Shown: piece after piece, positions 26,137-36,115 of the stretch
Position numbering within the stretch: the stretch's first letter is position 1
Layout: each line of letters starts with the position of its first letter
DNA from: an uncultured Prevotella sp.
GTDB lineage: Bacteria; Bacteroidota; Bacteroidia; Bacteroidales; Bacteroidaceae
Direction: 5' to 3'
Length of the DNA stretch: 42,730 nt
Assembly: GCA_934203355.1 (NCBI GenBank)
Contig: CAKPZC010000012.1
Span: 1 to 42,730, forward strand
Program-made: the position numbers and the translations under genes
Notes under the pieces: generated by a model
Seen by the model: only the letters and a program-made list of their open reading frames with translations
Database searches by the model: none
Told to the model about the DNA's origin: nothing

Positions 26137-28383
26137 ATGGAAACAATTTATCTATGTATCGTCGTTTTTCTGCTTTGCTTAGCAGTTTTCGACTTGTTTG
26201 TTGGCGTCAGCAACGATGCCGTAAATTTTCTTAACAGCGCGATTGGCGCGAAAGTAGCAAAATTCCGCACCGTGCTCTTTGTGGCTTCTGCGGGTGTAGC
26301 ATTAGGAGCTGTGATGTCGTCGGGAATGATGGATGTGGCTCGTCATGGCATCATGCAGCCGTCGAACTTCACATTTTATGAAGTCATGACCATTTTCCTT
26401 GCGGTTATGGTTACTGATGTCATAGTTCTTGACATGTTCAACACACTTGGAATGCCTACGTCGACAACCGTTTCTCTTGTGTTTGAGCTTCTTGGTGGAA
26501 CATTTATTATTGCTGCTATAAAGATAGCTACCGACCCGACGCTTGAGTTCGGCAACCTGCTCAACACCGACAAGGCTCTAAGTGTGATAGTTGCAATATT
26601 CGTGAGTGTGGCAATTGCTTTTGTTTTTGGTCTTATTGTGCAGTGGATTTCTCGCGTTGTATTCACCTTCAATTATCGCAAGCACTCACGCTACTCCATC
26701 GCCATTTTTGGTGGTATAGCTTTCACCGCTCTCGCTTATTTCATTTTTCTTAAAGGATTGGGTAAAAGCCGTTTTCTTGATGATAGCGTGAAAGAATGGG
26801 TCGAGGCAAATACAAGTATGCTGCTTGTCTACACATTCATTGGTTCTACGATATTGATGGAGATTTTCCACCTGTTGCGCATCAATGTATTTAAGTTTGT
26901 AGTACTGATGGGAACATTCGGACTTGCAATGGCTTTCGCCGGTAACGACCTTGTTAACTTCATAGGTGTGCCACTTGCAGGACTCGACTCCTACAACGAC
27001 TTCGTTGCTAACGCAAATGGTGTAAGCGACACAAGTTTTCTTATGGAGTCACTCAATGGCTCAGCCCAAACACCTCCCTTCTATCTTTTGGGTGCTGGTG
27101 TTATAATGATTATAGCAATGGCAACATCCAAGAAAGCACGTAATGTAATCAAGACAAGTGTCGACTTGAGCCGCCAGGACGAGGGCGACGAAATGTTCGG
27201 TACAAGCCGTGCTGCTCGAAGTATCGTGAGAGTGACTCAGGAGTCAAACAACTGGCTGATGACCTATATGCCAGTTTGTTTAAAGAGATGGATTGACAGT
27301 CGTTTCAACAAACAAGACGCCGAACTTAACGATGGAGCAGCTTTCGATGTTGTTCGAGCTGCCGTTAATCTTGTCCTTGCCTCAATGCTCATCACGATTG
27401 GCACCAATTACAAACTACCACTCTCTACTACTTATGTAACTTTCATGGTGGCTATGGGTTCATCGCTTGCCGATAGAGCTTGGAGTCGTGAGAGTGCAGT
27501 ATTCCGTGTGACTGGCGTGATAAGTGTGATTGGTGGATGGTTTATCACAGCTGCTGTTGCTTTTGGAGCTTGTGCTGTTGTTTGTCTGGCAATGTACTAT
27601 GGTGGTGTGCTTGCTAAGCTTTTGTTCATCGCACTTGTAGTCTTCCTTCTTATTCGTAGTAACCGACAGTATTCAAAGAAGGAGAAAGAGGGCGACAAGG
27701 ACGATGTATTCCGTCTTATGATGCGCACTCGCGACCCCGAGATTGTTTTGGATTTGCTCACTAAGCATGTTTCACGCACTCAGAGCTTCACAACAAAATT
27801 TGTCATCGATCAGTTTAATAAAATCATCGACGGTCTTGAAAGCGAGCGTCCTAAAACCCTGCGCAAGGTTTCAAATGATTTGTCCAAAGAAAAGGAAATG
27901 TTGAAGAAATATCGTCGTCAGGAATTACTTGCTCTGAAACGAGTGCCAACAGAAGTGGCAATAGAGCGTAATACATGGTTCCATCTTGGCATCAACTCTT
28001 CCGAGCAATATATATATTGCTTGCGCAGAATACTCGACCCGATAAAGGAACATGTGGACAACAACTTTAATCCTCTGCCCAAGGAATACGTAGACGAGTT
28101 CCAGACTGTTCGCGTGAATATCAACGAACTGATGCAGCAGACAGAGACACAAATTTCAACAGGACGCTTTGAACACTACCGTGAGACTCTTGCACTCGCC
28201 GACCAATGCAAAGACGAACTTTCTGTAATCAGAAAGAAACACATGGACAGAATACAAGAAGCTAAGGACAATACTTATCTGCAAGTATCGCTTGTTTATC
28301 TCAATCTGTTGCAGGAGAGTCAGCAGTTGCTCAGCAATATGCGTCACCAACTGAGAGCAGCAAAGAAATTTATGGAAAATTAA
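26137..28383 (+). CDS. PiT-family inorganic phosphate transporter with fused C-terminal domain
   Basis: The product has 748 aa, about 250 more than E. coli PitA. Both PiT signatures are present: GVSNDAVNFLNSAIGAKV near residue 23 with LGMPTSTTVSLVFELLGG, and the repeat pair GNDLVNFIGVPLAG with LPLSTTYVTFMVAMGSSLAD. About ten to twelve membrane segments run to residue 510. The last 230 residues are charged and helical (for example VLDLLTKHVSRTQSF and SNDLSKEKEMLKKYRRQE) and look like a PhoU/DUF47-type coiled domain in the cytoplasm. It should import phosphate with protons or sodium. It has its own promoter with a phased repeat array and a strong terminator. Confidence 0.9.
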   Translation: METIYLCIVVFLLCLAVFDLFVGVSNDAVNFLNSAIGAKVAKFRTVLFVASAGVALGAVMSSGMMDVARHGIMQPSNFTFYEVMTIFLAVMVTDVIVLDMFNTLGMPTSTTVSLVFELLGGTFIIAAIKIATDPTLEFGNLLNTDKALSVIVAIFVSVAIAFVFGLIVQWISRVVFTFNYRKHSRYSIAIFGGIAFTALAYFIFLKGLGKSRFLDDSVKEWVEANTSMLLVYTFIGSTILMEIFHLLRINVFKFVVLMGTFGLAMAFAGNDLVNFIGVPLAGLDSYNDFVANANGVSDTSFLMESLNGSAQTPPFYLLGAGVIMIIAMATSKKARNVIKTSVDLSRQDEGDEMFGTSRAARSIVRVTQESNNWLMTYMPVCLKRWIDSRFNKQDAELNDGAAFDVVRAAVNLVLASMLITIGTNYKLPLSTTYVTFMVAMGSSLADRAWSRESAVFRVTGVISVIGGWFITAAVAFGACAVVCLAMYYGGVLAKLLFIALVVFLLIRSNRQYSKKEKEGDKDDVFRLMMRTRDPEIVLDLLTKHVSRTQSFTTKFVIDQFNKIIDGLESERPKTLRKVSNDLSKEKEMLKKYRRQELLALKRVPTEVAIERNTWFHLGINSSEQYIYCLRRILDPIKEHVDNNFNPLPKEYVDEFQTVRVNINELMQQTETQISTGRFEHYRETLALADQCKDELSVIRKKHMDRIQEAKDNTYLQVSLVYLNLLQESQQLLSNMRHQLRAAKKFMEN

Positions 28384-28414
28384 AATTGAAAAAAAAGTTG
28401 CTACTTAAATTAAC

Positions 28415-28459
28415 GGGAGACTATGGTAAAAGGAAGTACCATAGCCTCCTGTTTTTTTT
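28415..28459 (+). terminator. Intrinsic terminator after the phosphate transporter
   Basis: GGAGACTATGGTA pairs with TACCATAGCCTCC (one mismatch) around a short loop, followed by eight T's. Confidence 0.85.
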
Positions 28460-28519
28460 GTTTCCACGCGTGATTGCAAAATAAACACCGCTAAATTTTC
28501 ATACAATCATATTTTTCTG

Positions 28520-28527
28520 TAATTTTG
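28520..28527 (+). promoter_or_regulatory. -7 box for the small lipoprotein
   Basis: TAATTTTG, 41 bp before the ATG at 28569. Its position argues against the upstream GTG at 28527 as a start. Confidence 0.6.
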
Positions 28528-28568
28528 TGTCTTATTACAAAAACAAGAAAATAATAGTATTTAGGACG

Positions 28569-29039
28569 ATGAATAAAGCCCATCACATAAAGGCAAAAAG
28601 ACAAATGGCAATATTGCTTGGCGCATTTACCCTGACACTTGCGATATTCTCACCGTTGACGCTTGTATCATGTAATTCAAGCGACAGCGATGACGTAGAG
28701 AAGCGTGTTACGGAATTTGCACACAACTACTTCAACTTGCGGCTTCGTCAGGCTTCTTCAATGTGCACGGAACCATCGCTCAGATGGATAAAATACCGAG
28801 CTGCCAATATCACACAGACCGACTTGGATGTGCTCGACGCTCAGACAGATACCGCAACGTGTCAAATTGATGACATCAATATCAAGGGCGACTCTGCAAC
28901 GGTAAGTATTACTGTAAATAACTTTCTGTTATGCGACTCGATTGGCAAACCTGGACGTATTTGTAAGGAAGCTCAGATGAATATTCCCGTGAAGAAAGTA
29001 AACAAAGTATGGCTTGTCGATATTGATCGGTTGATATAG
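28569..29039 (+). CDS. Small lipoprotein of unknown function
   Basis: The product has 156 aa. The signal region is basic then hydrophobic (MAILLGAFTLTLAIFSPL) and ends in a lipobox LVSC with C35. The mature part has a helix, VTEFAHNYFNLRLRQASSMC, followed by strands DSATVSITVNNF and KVWLVDIDRL. This resembles the layout of small NTF2-like or DUF4878-type lipoproteins, but I cannot name the family. The start at 28569 is chosen because the upstream GTG frame overlaps the promoter. It is placed between the phosphate transporter terminator and the ABC-F gene. Confidence 0.7.
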   Translation: MNKAHHIKAKRQMAILLGAFTLTLAIFSPLTLVSCNSSDSDDVEKRVTEFAHNYFNLRLRQASSMCTEPSLRWIKYRAANITQTDLDVLDAQTDTATCQIDDINIKGDSATVSITVNNFLLCDSIGKPGRICKEAQMNIPVKKVNKVWLVDIDRLI

Positions 29040-29119
29040 AAAAACGGCCTCAAAATCGTACCCCTTCATCCTTTTTTACTTAATAAATAATTGATATCCA
29101 AATAGATATAAAATAGAAG

Positions 29120-31090
29120 ATGATTTCAATAGAAAATTTAACGGTAGAGTTTGGCGTAAAACCCCTATTCCGTAATGTTAACTTTGTTGTCAACGACCGC
29201 GATCGCATAGCTCTCGTGGGAAAGAATGGCGCAGGTAAATCCACAATGCTTAAGATTATCTGCGGAATGCAGAAGCCAACAGAAGGCAATGTAGCCATTC
29301 CCACCGACACCACGATTGGATACCTGCCTCAGGTGATGGTACTACAAGACAACACTAGTGTCAAGGAAGAAGCGCGTAAGGCTTTTGCCGATACCACAAG
29401 AATGAAGGAACGCATCGACAGGCTTAACCGTCAACTTATGGAGCGTACCGATTACGAGAGCGAGGAATACGCCCAACTTGTGGAGAAGTTTACTCAAGAA
29501 CACGACCGCTATCTTATGCTTGGTGGCGACAATTATGAGGCAGAGATAGAGCGCACACTTACAGGTCTTGGATTTACTCGTGCCGACTTCGACCGCCCTA
29601 CAAGCGAATTCTCAGGAGGATGGCGCATGCGTATAGAACTTGCCAAAATCCTTCTACGCCACCCCGACGTACTCTTGCTCGACGAGCCTACCAATCATCT
29701 TGACATCGAGAGTATAGGTTGGTTGGAGCGTTTCCTACAGCAAAGTGCTAAAGCAGTTGTGCTAGTCAGCCACGACCGCGCGTTCATCAATAACGTTACC
29801 AATCGAACTGTGGAAATTTCTTGTGGACAAGTGAATGACTACAAGGTGAAATATGATGAATATGTGAAACTGCGTGCTGAAAGACACGAACAGCAATTGC
29901 GTGCGTATGAGAATCAACAAAAAGAAATAGCCGATATAAAAGACTTTATAGAGCGTTTCCGATACAAGCCCACTAAAGCTGTTCAGGTGCAAAGTCGAAT
30001 AAAGCAACTTGAGAAAATAGTGCCGATTGAGGTTGATGAGGTAGACACATCGACGATGCATCTTAAATTTCCACCGTGTCTGCGTTCGGGCGACTATCCC
30101 GTAATCTGCGAGGATGTGCGCAAAAATTATGGCGAACACACAGTTTTCGCAGACGTGAGCCTCACAATAAAACGAGGAGAGAAAGTAGCTTTTGTTGGAA
30201 AAAACGGTGAGGGAAAGTCGACGCTCGTAAAATGTATTATGGGCGAAATCCCTTTCGACGGAAAACTTAAGGTTGGTCACAATGTGCAAATTGGCTATTT
30301 TGCACAAAATCAGGCTCAGTTGCTTGACGGTGAGCTTACGGTGTTCGACACAATTGACCGAGTGGCAAAAGGTGACATCCGACTTAAAATAAAGAATATT
30401 CTTGGATCGTTCATGTTCGGTGGCGAAGCTATTGACAAGAAGGTAAAAGTGCTCTCTGGTGGCGAAAGAAGTCGTCTGGCTATGATAAAACTGCTACTTG
30501 AGCCCGTCAACTTATTAATTCTTGATGAGCCTACAAACCATCTTGATATTCCGTCGAAAGAAGTGCTAAAGGAAGCTATACTTGCTTTCGACGGCACGGC
30601 AATAATTGTAAGCCACGACCGCGAATTCCTCGACGGACTCGTTACGAAGGTGTATGAATTCGGAGGTGGCAAAGTGCGGGAACACCTTGGAGGTATATAT
30701 GATTACCTTCGAGCTCATAATATAGAAAGTCTCGACCAACTTAATGCCACCAACGTCTTTGGCTCCGCAACATCTGTCAGCAACACAAAGATATCTTCAA
30801 CAGTTAATGCCACTACTGAAGAATCTGCTCACCACCCAAAGATTAGCTATGCTGAGCACAAGGAACAGCAGAAGAAAATAAGAAAGGCCGAAAAACTTGT
30901 TGCAGAATCGGAGCAGAAAATTGAGACAATGGAAAACAGACTCAAGGAACTCGACTCTATCCTTTGCACGCCAGAGGGAGCATCCGACATGGATGTTATA
31001 AACGAATACACATCAATTAAAAAGCGTATGGACGAGGAGGAAGAACGCTGGACTCTCCTGTCTGAGGAACTGGAAAACTTGAAGCAATAA
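29120..31090 (+). CDS. ABC-F family ATPase
   Basis: The product has 656 aa with two ABC domains and no membrane segment. Walker A sequences are VGKNGAGKST and VGKNGEGKST; signatures are EFSGGWRMRIELAKILL and LSGGERSRLAMIKLL; each Walker B is followed by DEPTNHLDI. A linker of about 80 residues, rich in charged helix (LRAYENQQKEIADIKDF), separates them, and the C-terminus ends in a coiled coil (KIRKAEKLVAESEQKIETME). This is the layout of the YdiF/Uup group of ribosome-acting ABC-F proteins. A role in translation or resistance is known only for the family at large; nothing here points to antibiotic resistance. Confidence 0.92.
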   Translation: MISIENLTVEFGVKPLFRNVNFVVNDRDRIALVGKNGAGKSTMLKIICGMQKPTEGNVAIPTDTTIGYLPQVMVLQDNTSVKEEARKAFADTTRMKERIDRLNRQLMERTDYESEEYAQLVEKFTQEHDRYLMLGGDNYEAEIERTLTGLGFTRADFDRPTSEFSGGWRMRIELAKILLRHPDVLLLDEPTNHLDIESIGWLERFLQQSAKAVVLVSHDRAFINNVTNRTVEISCGQVNDYKVKYDEYVKLRAERHEQQLRAYENQQKEIADIKDFIERFRYKPTKAVQVQSRIKQLEKIVPIEVDEVDTSTMHLKFPPCLRSGDYPVICEDVRKNYGEHTVFADVSLTIKRGEKVAFVGKNGEGKSTLVKCIMGEIPFDGKLKVGHNVQIGYFAQNQAQLLDGELTVFDTIDRVAKGDIRLKIKNILGSFMFGGEAIDKKVKVLSGGERSRLAMIKLLLEPVNLLILDEPTNHLDIPSKEVLKEAILAFDGTAIIVSHDREFLDGLVTKVYEFGGGKVREHLGGIYDYLRAHNIESLDQLNATNVFGSATSVSNTKISSTVNATTEESAHHPKISYAEHKEQQKKIRKAEKLVAESEQKIETMENRLKELDSILCTPEGASDMDVINEYTSIKKRMDEEEERWTLLSEELENLKQ

Positions 31091-31207
31091 AACGCATTAA
31101 GTACTGTATGTGCTAGCTTTCTTGTCACATTTATGTATATATATACGTTATTTAGGTGATTTGGCATAAATTATATACAAAGTACAATTAAATTAAAAGA
31201 AAATTTG

Positions 31208-31215
31208 TAACTTTG
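31208..31215 (+). promoter_or_regulatory. -7 box for the his operon
   Basis: TAACTTTG, 34 bp before the hisH ATG. No leader peptide rich in His codons is seen between it and the gene. Confidence 0.65.
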
Positions 31216-31249
31216 CCACACATTTATAACCAATATAATCATATAGTTG

Positions 31250-31852
31250 ATGCAAGTAGCCATTTTGAAATACAATGCAGGAAACATCCGTTCGGTAGTT
31301 AATGCGCTACGACGTATAGGATGTGAGCCTTTGATTACTGATTCTGCCGAGCAGCTACAAACTGCCGACAGGGTTGTAATCCCAGGACAGGGAGCTGCGG
31401 GAGCAACAATGAAATACCTTCGAGAGCACAGTCTTGATAAAATAGTGACAAATTTGAGGCAACCAGTGCTCGGGATATGTATCGGACAGCAACTGATGTG
31501 CAGTCATTCAGAAGAAGACGACACCGACTGTCTTGGCATATTCAACACCGTCGTGAGGAAATTTCAGCCTACATGCATTGCCGACAAAGTGCCAGCAATG
31601 GGATGGAACGGAATACATGACCTCAAGACTCCTTTGTTCAATGGAATAAAAGAGGACGACTTCGTTTATTTCGTACATAGCTATTATGTACCGGTTTGCG
31701 ATTTCACAATCGCCACTTCGAACTATACCCAGCCATTTAGTGCAGCATTACACCATGGCAACTTCTACGCCACACAGTTTCATCCCGAAAAGAGTGGAAG
31801 CGTTGGAGAGCGTATTATGGAAAATTTCCTGAACTTACCTACAAATATCTAA
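31250..31852 (+). CDS. hisH: Imidazole glycerol phosphate synthase, glutaminase subunit
   Basis: The product has 200 aa and is a class I glutamine amidotransferase. The nucleophile is C77 in VLGICIGQQ, and H178 and E180 are in QFHPEKSG. It supplies ammonia to HisF. The loop IPGQGAAGATM replaces the common PGVG, which I recall as usual in Bacteroidetes. The start is the ATG at 31250; a TTG one codon earlier is less likely. First gene of hisH-hisA-hisF-hisIE. Confidence 0.95.
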   Translation: MQVAILKYNAGNIRSVVNALRRIGCEPLITDSAEQLQTADRVVIPGQGAAGATMKYLREHSLDKIVTNLRQPVLGICIGQQLMCSHSEEDDTDCLGIFNTVVRKFQPTCIADKVPAMGWNGIHDLKTPLFNGIKEDDFVYFVHSYYVPVCDFTIATSNYTQPFSAALHHGNFYATQFHPEKSGSVGERIMENFLNLPTNI

Positions 31853-31857
31853 TAAAT

Positions 31858-32577
31858 ATGATAGAACTCATACCCGCAATAGACATCATCGGCGGCGAGT
31901 GCGTCAGGCTTACAAAAGGCGACTATTCCATGAAGAAGGTATACAATGCCGACCCCGTTAAGGTAGCAATGGAATTTGAAAAGTTGGGCTTCAAACGCCT
32001 GCACATGGTCGACCTTGACGGTGCCAAGTCGAAACATGTAGTTAACGAGGATGTGCTGCGAAAAGTATCTGAGTCGGTAAATATGAATATCGACTTTGGA
32101 GGAGGTATTAAGACACAGGCCGATATGGATTGTGTCTTCGACAATGGAGCACAAATGGCAACAGTTGGAAGCATCTCCTACACGGACCCTGCAACATTTG
32201 AGTCCTGGATTAAACGCTATGGAGCCAACCGCATCATTCTTGGTGCAGATGTGCGCAACCACAAGATTGCCATAAACGGATGGCTCGACAATACACAGAG
32301 TGACATCTTTGAGTTTTTGAGCTATTATATGGACAAGGGCATCACTAATGTGCTTTGCACCGATATCTCCAAAGACGGCGTGCTGCAAGGTCCGTCGATT
32401 AATCTTTATGAGGAAATAATGTCAAGATTCCCTACTCTTCATCTTATTGCTAGTGGTGGGGTGTCTTCTGCCGACGATATTTTAAATCTCAACGAAAAAG
32501 GAATCCCGGCTGTAGTATTCGGGAAAGCCTACTACGAGGGACTTATCGATATGAATCGCATAAACCACCTTATATAA
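31858..32577 (+). CDS. hisA: ProFAR isomerase HisA
   Basis: The product has 239 aa, a TIM barrel that isomerises ProFAR to PRFAR. It begins IELIPAIDIIGGECVRL, with the catalytic Asp in AIDI, and continues LHMVDLDGAK and NIDFGGGIKT. The second-half phosphate loop is IASGGVSSADDIL, and the second catalytic Asp is in LCTDISKDG. The gap after hisH is 5 bp. Confidence 0.95.
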   Translation: MIELIPAIDIIGGECVRLTKGDYSMKKVYNADPVKVAMEFEKLGFKRLHMVDLDGAKSKHVVNEDVLRKVSESVNMNIDFGGGIKTQADMDCVFDNGAQMATVGSISYTDPATFESWIKRYGANRIILGADVRNHKIAINGWLDNTQSDIFEFLSYYMDKGITNVLCTDISKDGVLQGPSINLYEEIMSRFPTLHLIASGGVSSADDILNLNEKGIPAVVFGKAYYEGLIDMNRINHLI

Positions 32578-32589
32578 TATATAACGACC

Positions 32590-33351
32590 ATGGGACTTGC
32601 AAAACGAATTATACCATGCCTTGACGTCAAGGACGGAGCCACCGTTAAAGGTGTCAACTTCGCAAACTTGCGCAATGCTGGCGACCCAGTGGAACTGGCA
32701 AAAAAATATAGCTCTGAGGGTGCCGATGAGCTCGTGTTTCTCGATATAACAGCAAGCGTCGACGGACGCAAGACATTCACCGAAATGGTAAATCGAGTTG
32801 CAGAGGTTATAAATATTCCTTTCACAGTAGGTGGAGGAATAAACGCTTTCGACGACGTGGCAAGACTCCTTGGGGCTGGTGCTGATAAAGTGAGCATTAA
32901 CTCTGCTGCTATACGCAATCCGAGACTCATTGATGATATAACTGGAAAGTTTGGTTCGCAGGTGTGTGTGTGTGCAATTGACGCCCGACAAGAAGAAGAT
33001 GGCGAATGGTATTGCTACGTGAAGGGAGGCCGTGAGCGCACAACACTGAAACTCACAGAATGGGCAAAAGAGGCAGCCGATCGCGGTGCAGGCGAAATAC
33101 TTTTCACCAGCATGAATAATGATGGTGTGAAACAGGGCTTTGCCAACGAAGCTCTTGCAATGCTTGCCGAATCGTTGTCTATTCCTGTCGTTGCAAGTGG
33201 TGGGGCTGGCAATATGCAACACTTCTATGATGCGTTTACGCTCGGCAGGGCCGACGCAGCTTTGGCTGCAAGTGTGTTCCATTTCGGAGAGATAACTATC
33301 CCGACGTTGAAGGAATATCTTGCTGACTGTGGTGTAAAAGTAAGAAGATAG
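32590..33351 (+). CDS. hisF: Imidazole glycerol phosphate synthase, cyclase subunit
   Basis: The product has 253 aa, a TIM barrel paralogous to HisA that makes IGP and AICAR with ammonia from HisH. It begins [18 protein letters not shown], and has [39 protein letters not shown] with the second catalytic Asp, and [16 protein letters not shown]. Complete, 12 bp after hisA. Confidence 0.96.
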   Translation: MGLAKRIIPCLDVKDGATVKGVNFANLRNAGDPVELAKKYSSEGADELVFLDITASVDGRKTFTEMVNRVAEVINIPFTVGGGINAFDDVARLLGAGADKVSINSAAIRNPRLIDDITGKFGSQVCVCAIDARQEEDGEWYCYVKGGRERTTLKLTEWAKEAADRGAGEILFTSMNNDGVKQGFANEALAMLAESLSIPVVASGGAGNMQHFYDAFTLGRADAALAASVFHFGEITIPTLKEYLADCGVKVRR

Positions 33352-33393
33352 GAAACAAAGTGTAAAATAATAAGTCAGAAAAAATCAACGCTT

Positions 33394-34008
33394 ATGGAAA
33401 TTGATTTCGAAAAACAAGGCGGACTCGTCCCCGCCATAATCCAGGATAATACGACTAAGAATGTACTGATGCTCGGCTACATGAACCGCGAAGCCTACGA
33501 CAAGACAGTGGCTTCTGGAAAGGTTACATTCTGGAGTAGAAGCCGTAATTGCCTTTGGACAAAGGGAGAGACTTCGGGCAACTATCTCAACCTCGTAAGC
33601 ATCAAGGTCGACTGCGACAACGACACCCTGCTTGTCAAGGTAAATCCACAAGGTCCGGCTTGCCATCTTGGTACAGACACATGCTGGGGGGAAGAAAACA
33701 ATGCCAATCCATTGTTGTTCCTCACAGAATTGCAGAATTTCATCAATAAGCGTCACGAGGAAATGCCAGAGGGTTCCTACACCACTTCGCTATTCAAAGA
33801 TGGACTCAACCGTATGGCGCAGAAGGTGGGGGAAGAAGCACTTGAGGCTGTTATCGAAGCCACCAATGGCACAAATGAACGACTTATATACGAGGCTTCC
33901 GACATGTTCTATCATCTTATTGTGCTGCTCACAAGCAAGGGAATGCGCATAGAGGATATAGCCAAGGAACTACAAATACGCCATAATCCTAATTGGCATA
34001 AACATTGA
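33394..34008 (+). CDS. hisI: Bifunctional PR-AMP cyclohydrolase/PR-ATP pyrophosphatase
   Basis: The product has 204 aa, a HisI-HisE fusion for histidine steps 2 and 3. The HisI part (about 1-110) has LMLGYMNREAYDKTV, TFWSRSRNCLWTKGETSGN, the metal site VDCDNDTLL and CHLGTDTCW. The HisE part (about 125-204) has YTTSLFKDGLNRMAQKVGEE, then ASDMFYHLIVLL. hisG, hisD, hisC and hisB are not in the window, so the pathway is split over more than one locus. Confidence 0.95.
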   Translation: MEIDFEKQGGLVPAIIQDNTTKNVLMLGYMNREAYDKTVASGKVTFWSRSRNCLWTKGETSGNYLNLVSIKVDCDNDTLLVKVNPQGPACHLGTDTCWGEENNANPLLFLTELQNFINKRHEEMPEGSYTTSLFKDGLNRMAQKVGEEALEAVIEATNGTNERLIYEASDMFYHLIVLLTSKGMRIEDIAKELQIRHNPNWHKH

Positions 34009-34020
34009 TTTCTAACTATT

Positions 34021-34707
34021 ATGTTGATAGATTATCATAAAGCAAATATCTTTCAAGCAGGTGAAGTAATACTGCATGATGTCGATTTTCATATCGATAC
34101 AGAGCAATTTGCCTATGTCATAGGCAAGGTGGGCTCTGGCAAATCATCGCTATTAAAGTCGATGTATTGTGAGGTTGATTTCGACAAGGGCGATGCCGAA
34201 AAGGCTGAGGTGCTCGGACGCGACCTGCTGTCACTAAAACGTAAAGAGATTCCTGCGTTGCGTAAGGAGATGGGAATCATATTCCAGGATTTCCAGTTAC
34301 TTCACGACCGTAACGTGGAGCAAAACCTCACATTCGTACTGAAGGCTACGGGATGGAAGGTTGCCAAGGAAATTACAGAACGCATCGACGAGGTGCTTGA
34401 GGCTGTAGGTATGCAGGACTTGAAACATCGATTGCCCCATGAATTGTCGGGTGGCGAACAGCAGCGTATAGCTATAGCAAGGTCGTTGCTCAACAAACCA
34501 AAGGTGATAATTGCCGACGAGCCAACCGGCAACCTCGATCCCGATACGGCAGAGAAAATTGTAGGCTTGCTCTATGAGATAAGCCACACGGGAACGTCTG
34601 TAATAATATCAACTCACAACTTGGGAATGATTGACAAGTTCCCTGGAAGTGTATACAAATGCGAGAATGGCAAACTTGCCGACGTTACTAAAGAGTACAA
34701 CAAGTAG
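34021..34707 (+). CDS. ftsE: Cell-division-type ABC transporter ATPase FtsE
   Basis: The product has 228 aa, a single ABC domain. It has Walker A GKVGSGKSS (35-43), GIIFQDFQLLHDRNVEQNL typical of FtsE, the signature LSGGEQQRIAIARSLL, Walker B VIIADEPTGNLD and the H-loop STHN. With FtsX it controls cell-wall hydrolysis at the septum. ftsX is not adjacent. It starts 12 bp after hisIE, so it may share that transcript. Confidence 0.85.
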   Translation: MLIDYHKANIFQAGEVILHDVDFHIDTEQFAYVIGKVGSGKSSLLKSMYCEVDFDKGDAEKAEVLGRDLLSLKRKEIPALRKEMGIIFQDFQLLHDRNVEQNLTFVLKATGWKVAKEITERIDEVLEAVGMQDLKHRLPHELSGGEQQRIAIARSLLNKPKVIIADEPTGNLDPDTAEKIVGLLYEISHTGTSVIISTHNLGMIDKFPGSVYKCENGKLADVTKEYNK

Positions 34708-34767
34708 CCATACGTAACGTTAAAAGTCACAATATAATTAGATAAATTAAAAATAAACATACATACT

Positions 34768-36090
34768 ATGAAAGTAATGAAGTTTGGAGGTACCTCGGTA
34801 GGTTCTCCTGAGCGAATGAAATCCGTTGCGTCAATGGTCTCCGAATCAGGAGAGCAGGTATTTGTAGTATTGTCGGCAATGTCGGGCACTACTAATTCTC
34901 TTGTGGAAATAGCAAACTATCTCTACAAGAAAAATTCCGATGGTGCCAACGATGTTATCAACAATCTCGAAAGGAAATACATGCAACACGTGGAGGAACT
35001 CTACTCCACCGACGAATACAAACAGCGCACTCGCGAATTCCTCGCATCTGAATTCAACTATTTGCGTTCGTTCACAAAGGATCTTTTCACAAGTTTCGAG
35101 GAAAAAAACATTGTTGCTCAAGGCGAGATTATCAGCACCAATATGATGACAAACTATCTCCTTGAGAAGGGAGTGAAAGTTGTGTTGCTCTCTGCTTTTG
35201 ATTTTATGCGCACCGATAAGAACGCCGAACCCGACTCGCAATATATAAAGGAGAAACTCGCTGCCGTTATGAAGGAAAACGAGGGCTATCAGATTTATAT
35301 CACTCAGGGTTTCATCTGCCGCAATGCATATGGCGAGGTCGACAACCTGTTGCGTGGCGGTAGCGACTTCACCGCGTCACTCATTGGAGCAGCTCTTCCT
35401 GCAGAGGAAATACAGATATGGACCGACATCGATGGAATGCATAATAACGACCCACGTGTGGTAGACAAGACCGAGGCCATTCGTCAACTCAATTTCGAAG
35501 AGGCAGCTGAGCTTGCTTACTTTGGCGCTAAGATTCTGCATCCTACTTGTGTTCAACCTGCAAAGTTTGCAGGAATCCCAGTACGTCTGAAAAACACTCT
35601 CGACCCAAAAGCCGAGGGTACAATCATCGACAACGTTCTGCTTAAGGGCAAGATTAAGGCTGTTGCAGCTAAGGACAACATTACAGCCATCAAAATCAAG
35701 TCGTCGCGAATGCTCTTTGCTACTGGCTTCTTGCGCAAGGTGTTCGAAATTTTCGAGTGCTATCAGACTCCTATCGACATGATTACAACGAGCGAGGTGG
35801 GTGTTTCGATGAGTATCGACAACACTACCCATCTTAACGAGATTGTCGATGAATTGAAGAAGTATGGAACTGTGACTGTCGACTCCGACATGTGCATCGT
35901 TTGTGTTGTAGGCGACCTCGATTGGAACAATCTTGGTTTTGAGACTATCGTGCTCGACGCTATGAAGAGCATACCGGTTCGAATGATTTCATATGGAGGC
36001 AGCAACTACAACATCTCGTTCCTGATTCGCGAGGCCGACAAGCAACGTGCACTACAGAGCCTTTCAGATGTTCTGTTCAACAATAAGTAA
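34768..36090 (+). CDS. Aspartate kinase
   Basis: The product has 440 aa, a monofunctional aspartokinase, the first step to lysine/DAP, threonine and methionine. It begins VMKFGGTSVGSPERM, and has TQGFICRNAYGEVDNLLRGG (the substrate region, with GGSDFTAS after), and two C-terminal ACT domains (from about 300; TTSEVGVSMSIDNTTHL and VCVVGDLDWNNLG). The ACT domains imply feedback control, probably by lysine given that lysA follows. It lies 60 bp after ftsE. Confidence 0.93.
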   Translation: MKVMKFGGTSVGSPERMKSVASMVSESGEQVFVVLSAMSGTTNSLVEIANYLYKKNSDGANDVINNLERKYMQHVEELYSTDEYKQRTREFLASEFNYLRSFTKDLFTSFEEKNIVAQGEIISTNMMTNYLLEKGVKVVLLSAFDFMRTDKNAEPDSQYIKEKLAAVMKENEGYQIYITQGFICRNAYGEVDNLLRGGSDFTASLIGAALPAEEIQIWTDIDGMHNNDPRVVDKTEAIRQLNFEEAAELAYFGAKILHPTCVQPAKFAGIPVRLKNTLDPKAEGTIIDNVLLKGKIKAVAAKDNITAIKIKSSRMLFATGFLRKVFEIFECYQTPIDMITTSEVGVSMSIDNTTHLNEIVDELKKYGTVTVDSDMCIVCVVGDLDWNNLGFETIVLDAMKSIPVRMISYGGSNYNISFLIREADKQRALQSLSDVLFNNK

Positions 36091-36115
36091 AGTTTTCCAT
36101 ACTAATAAAAACACC

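Noticed and set aside
29120..31090. Antibiotic-resistance ABC-F
   Set aside because: The gene is a generic YdiF/Uup-like ABC-F with a housekeeping setting; nothing in the sequence marks a resistance subgroup.
31091..31249. His attenuator leader peptide
   Set aside because: No short frame with a run of His codons lies between the -7 box and hisH.
32482..33282. Long minus-strand open frame of 266 codons opposite hisF
   Set aside because: It is antisense to a clear, complete hisF and has no family-like motifs; the Cys- and His-rich composition is what the reverse of hisF codons produces.
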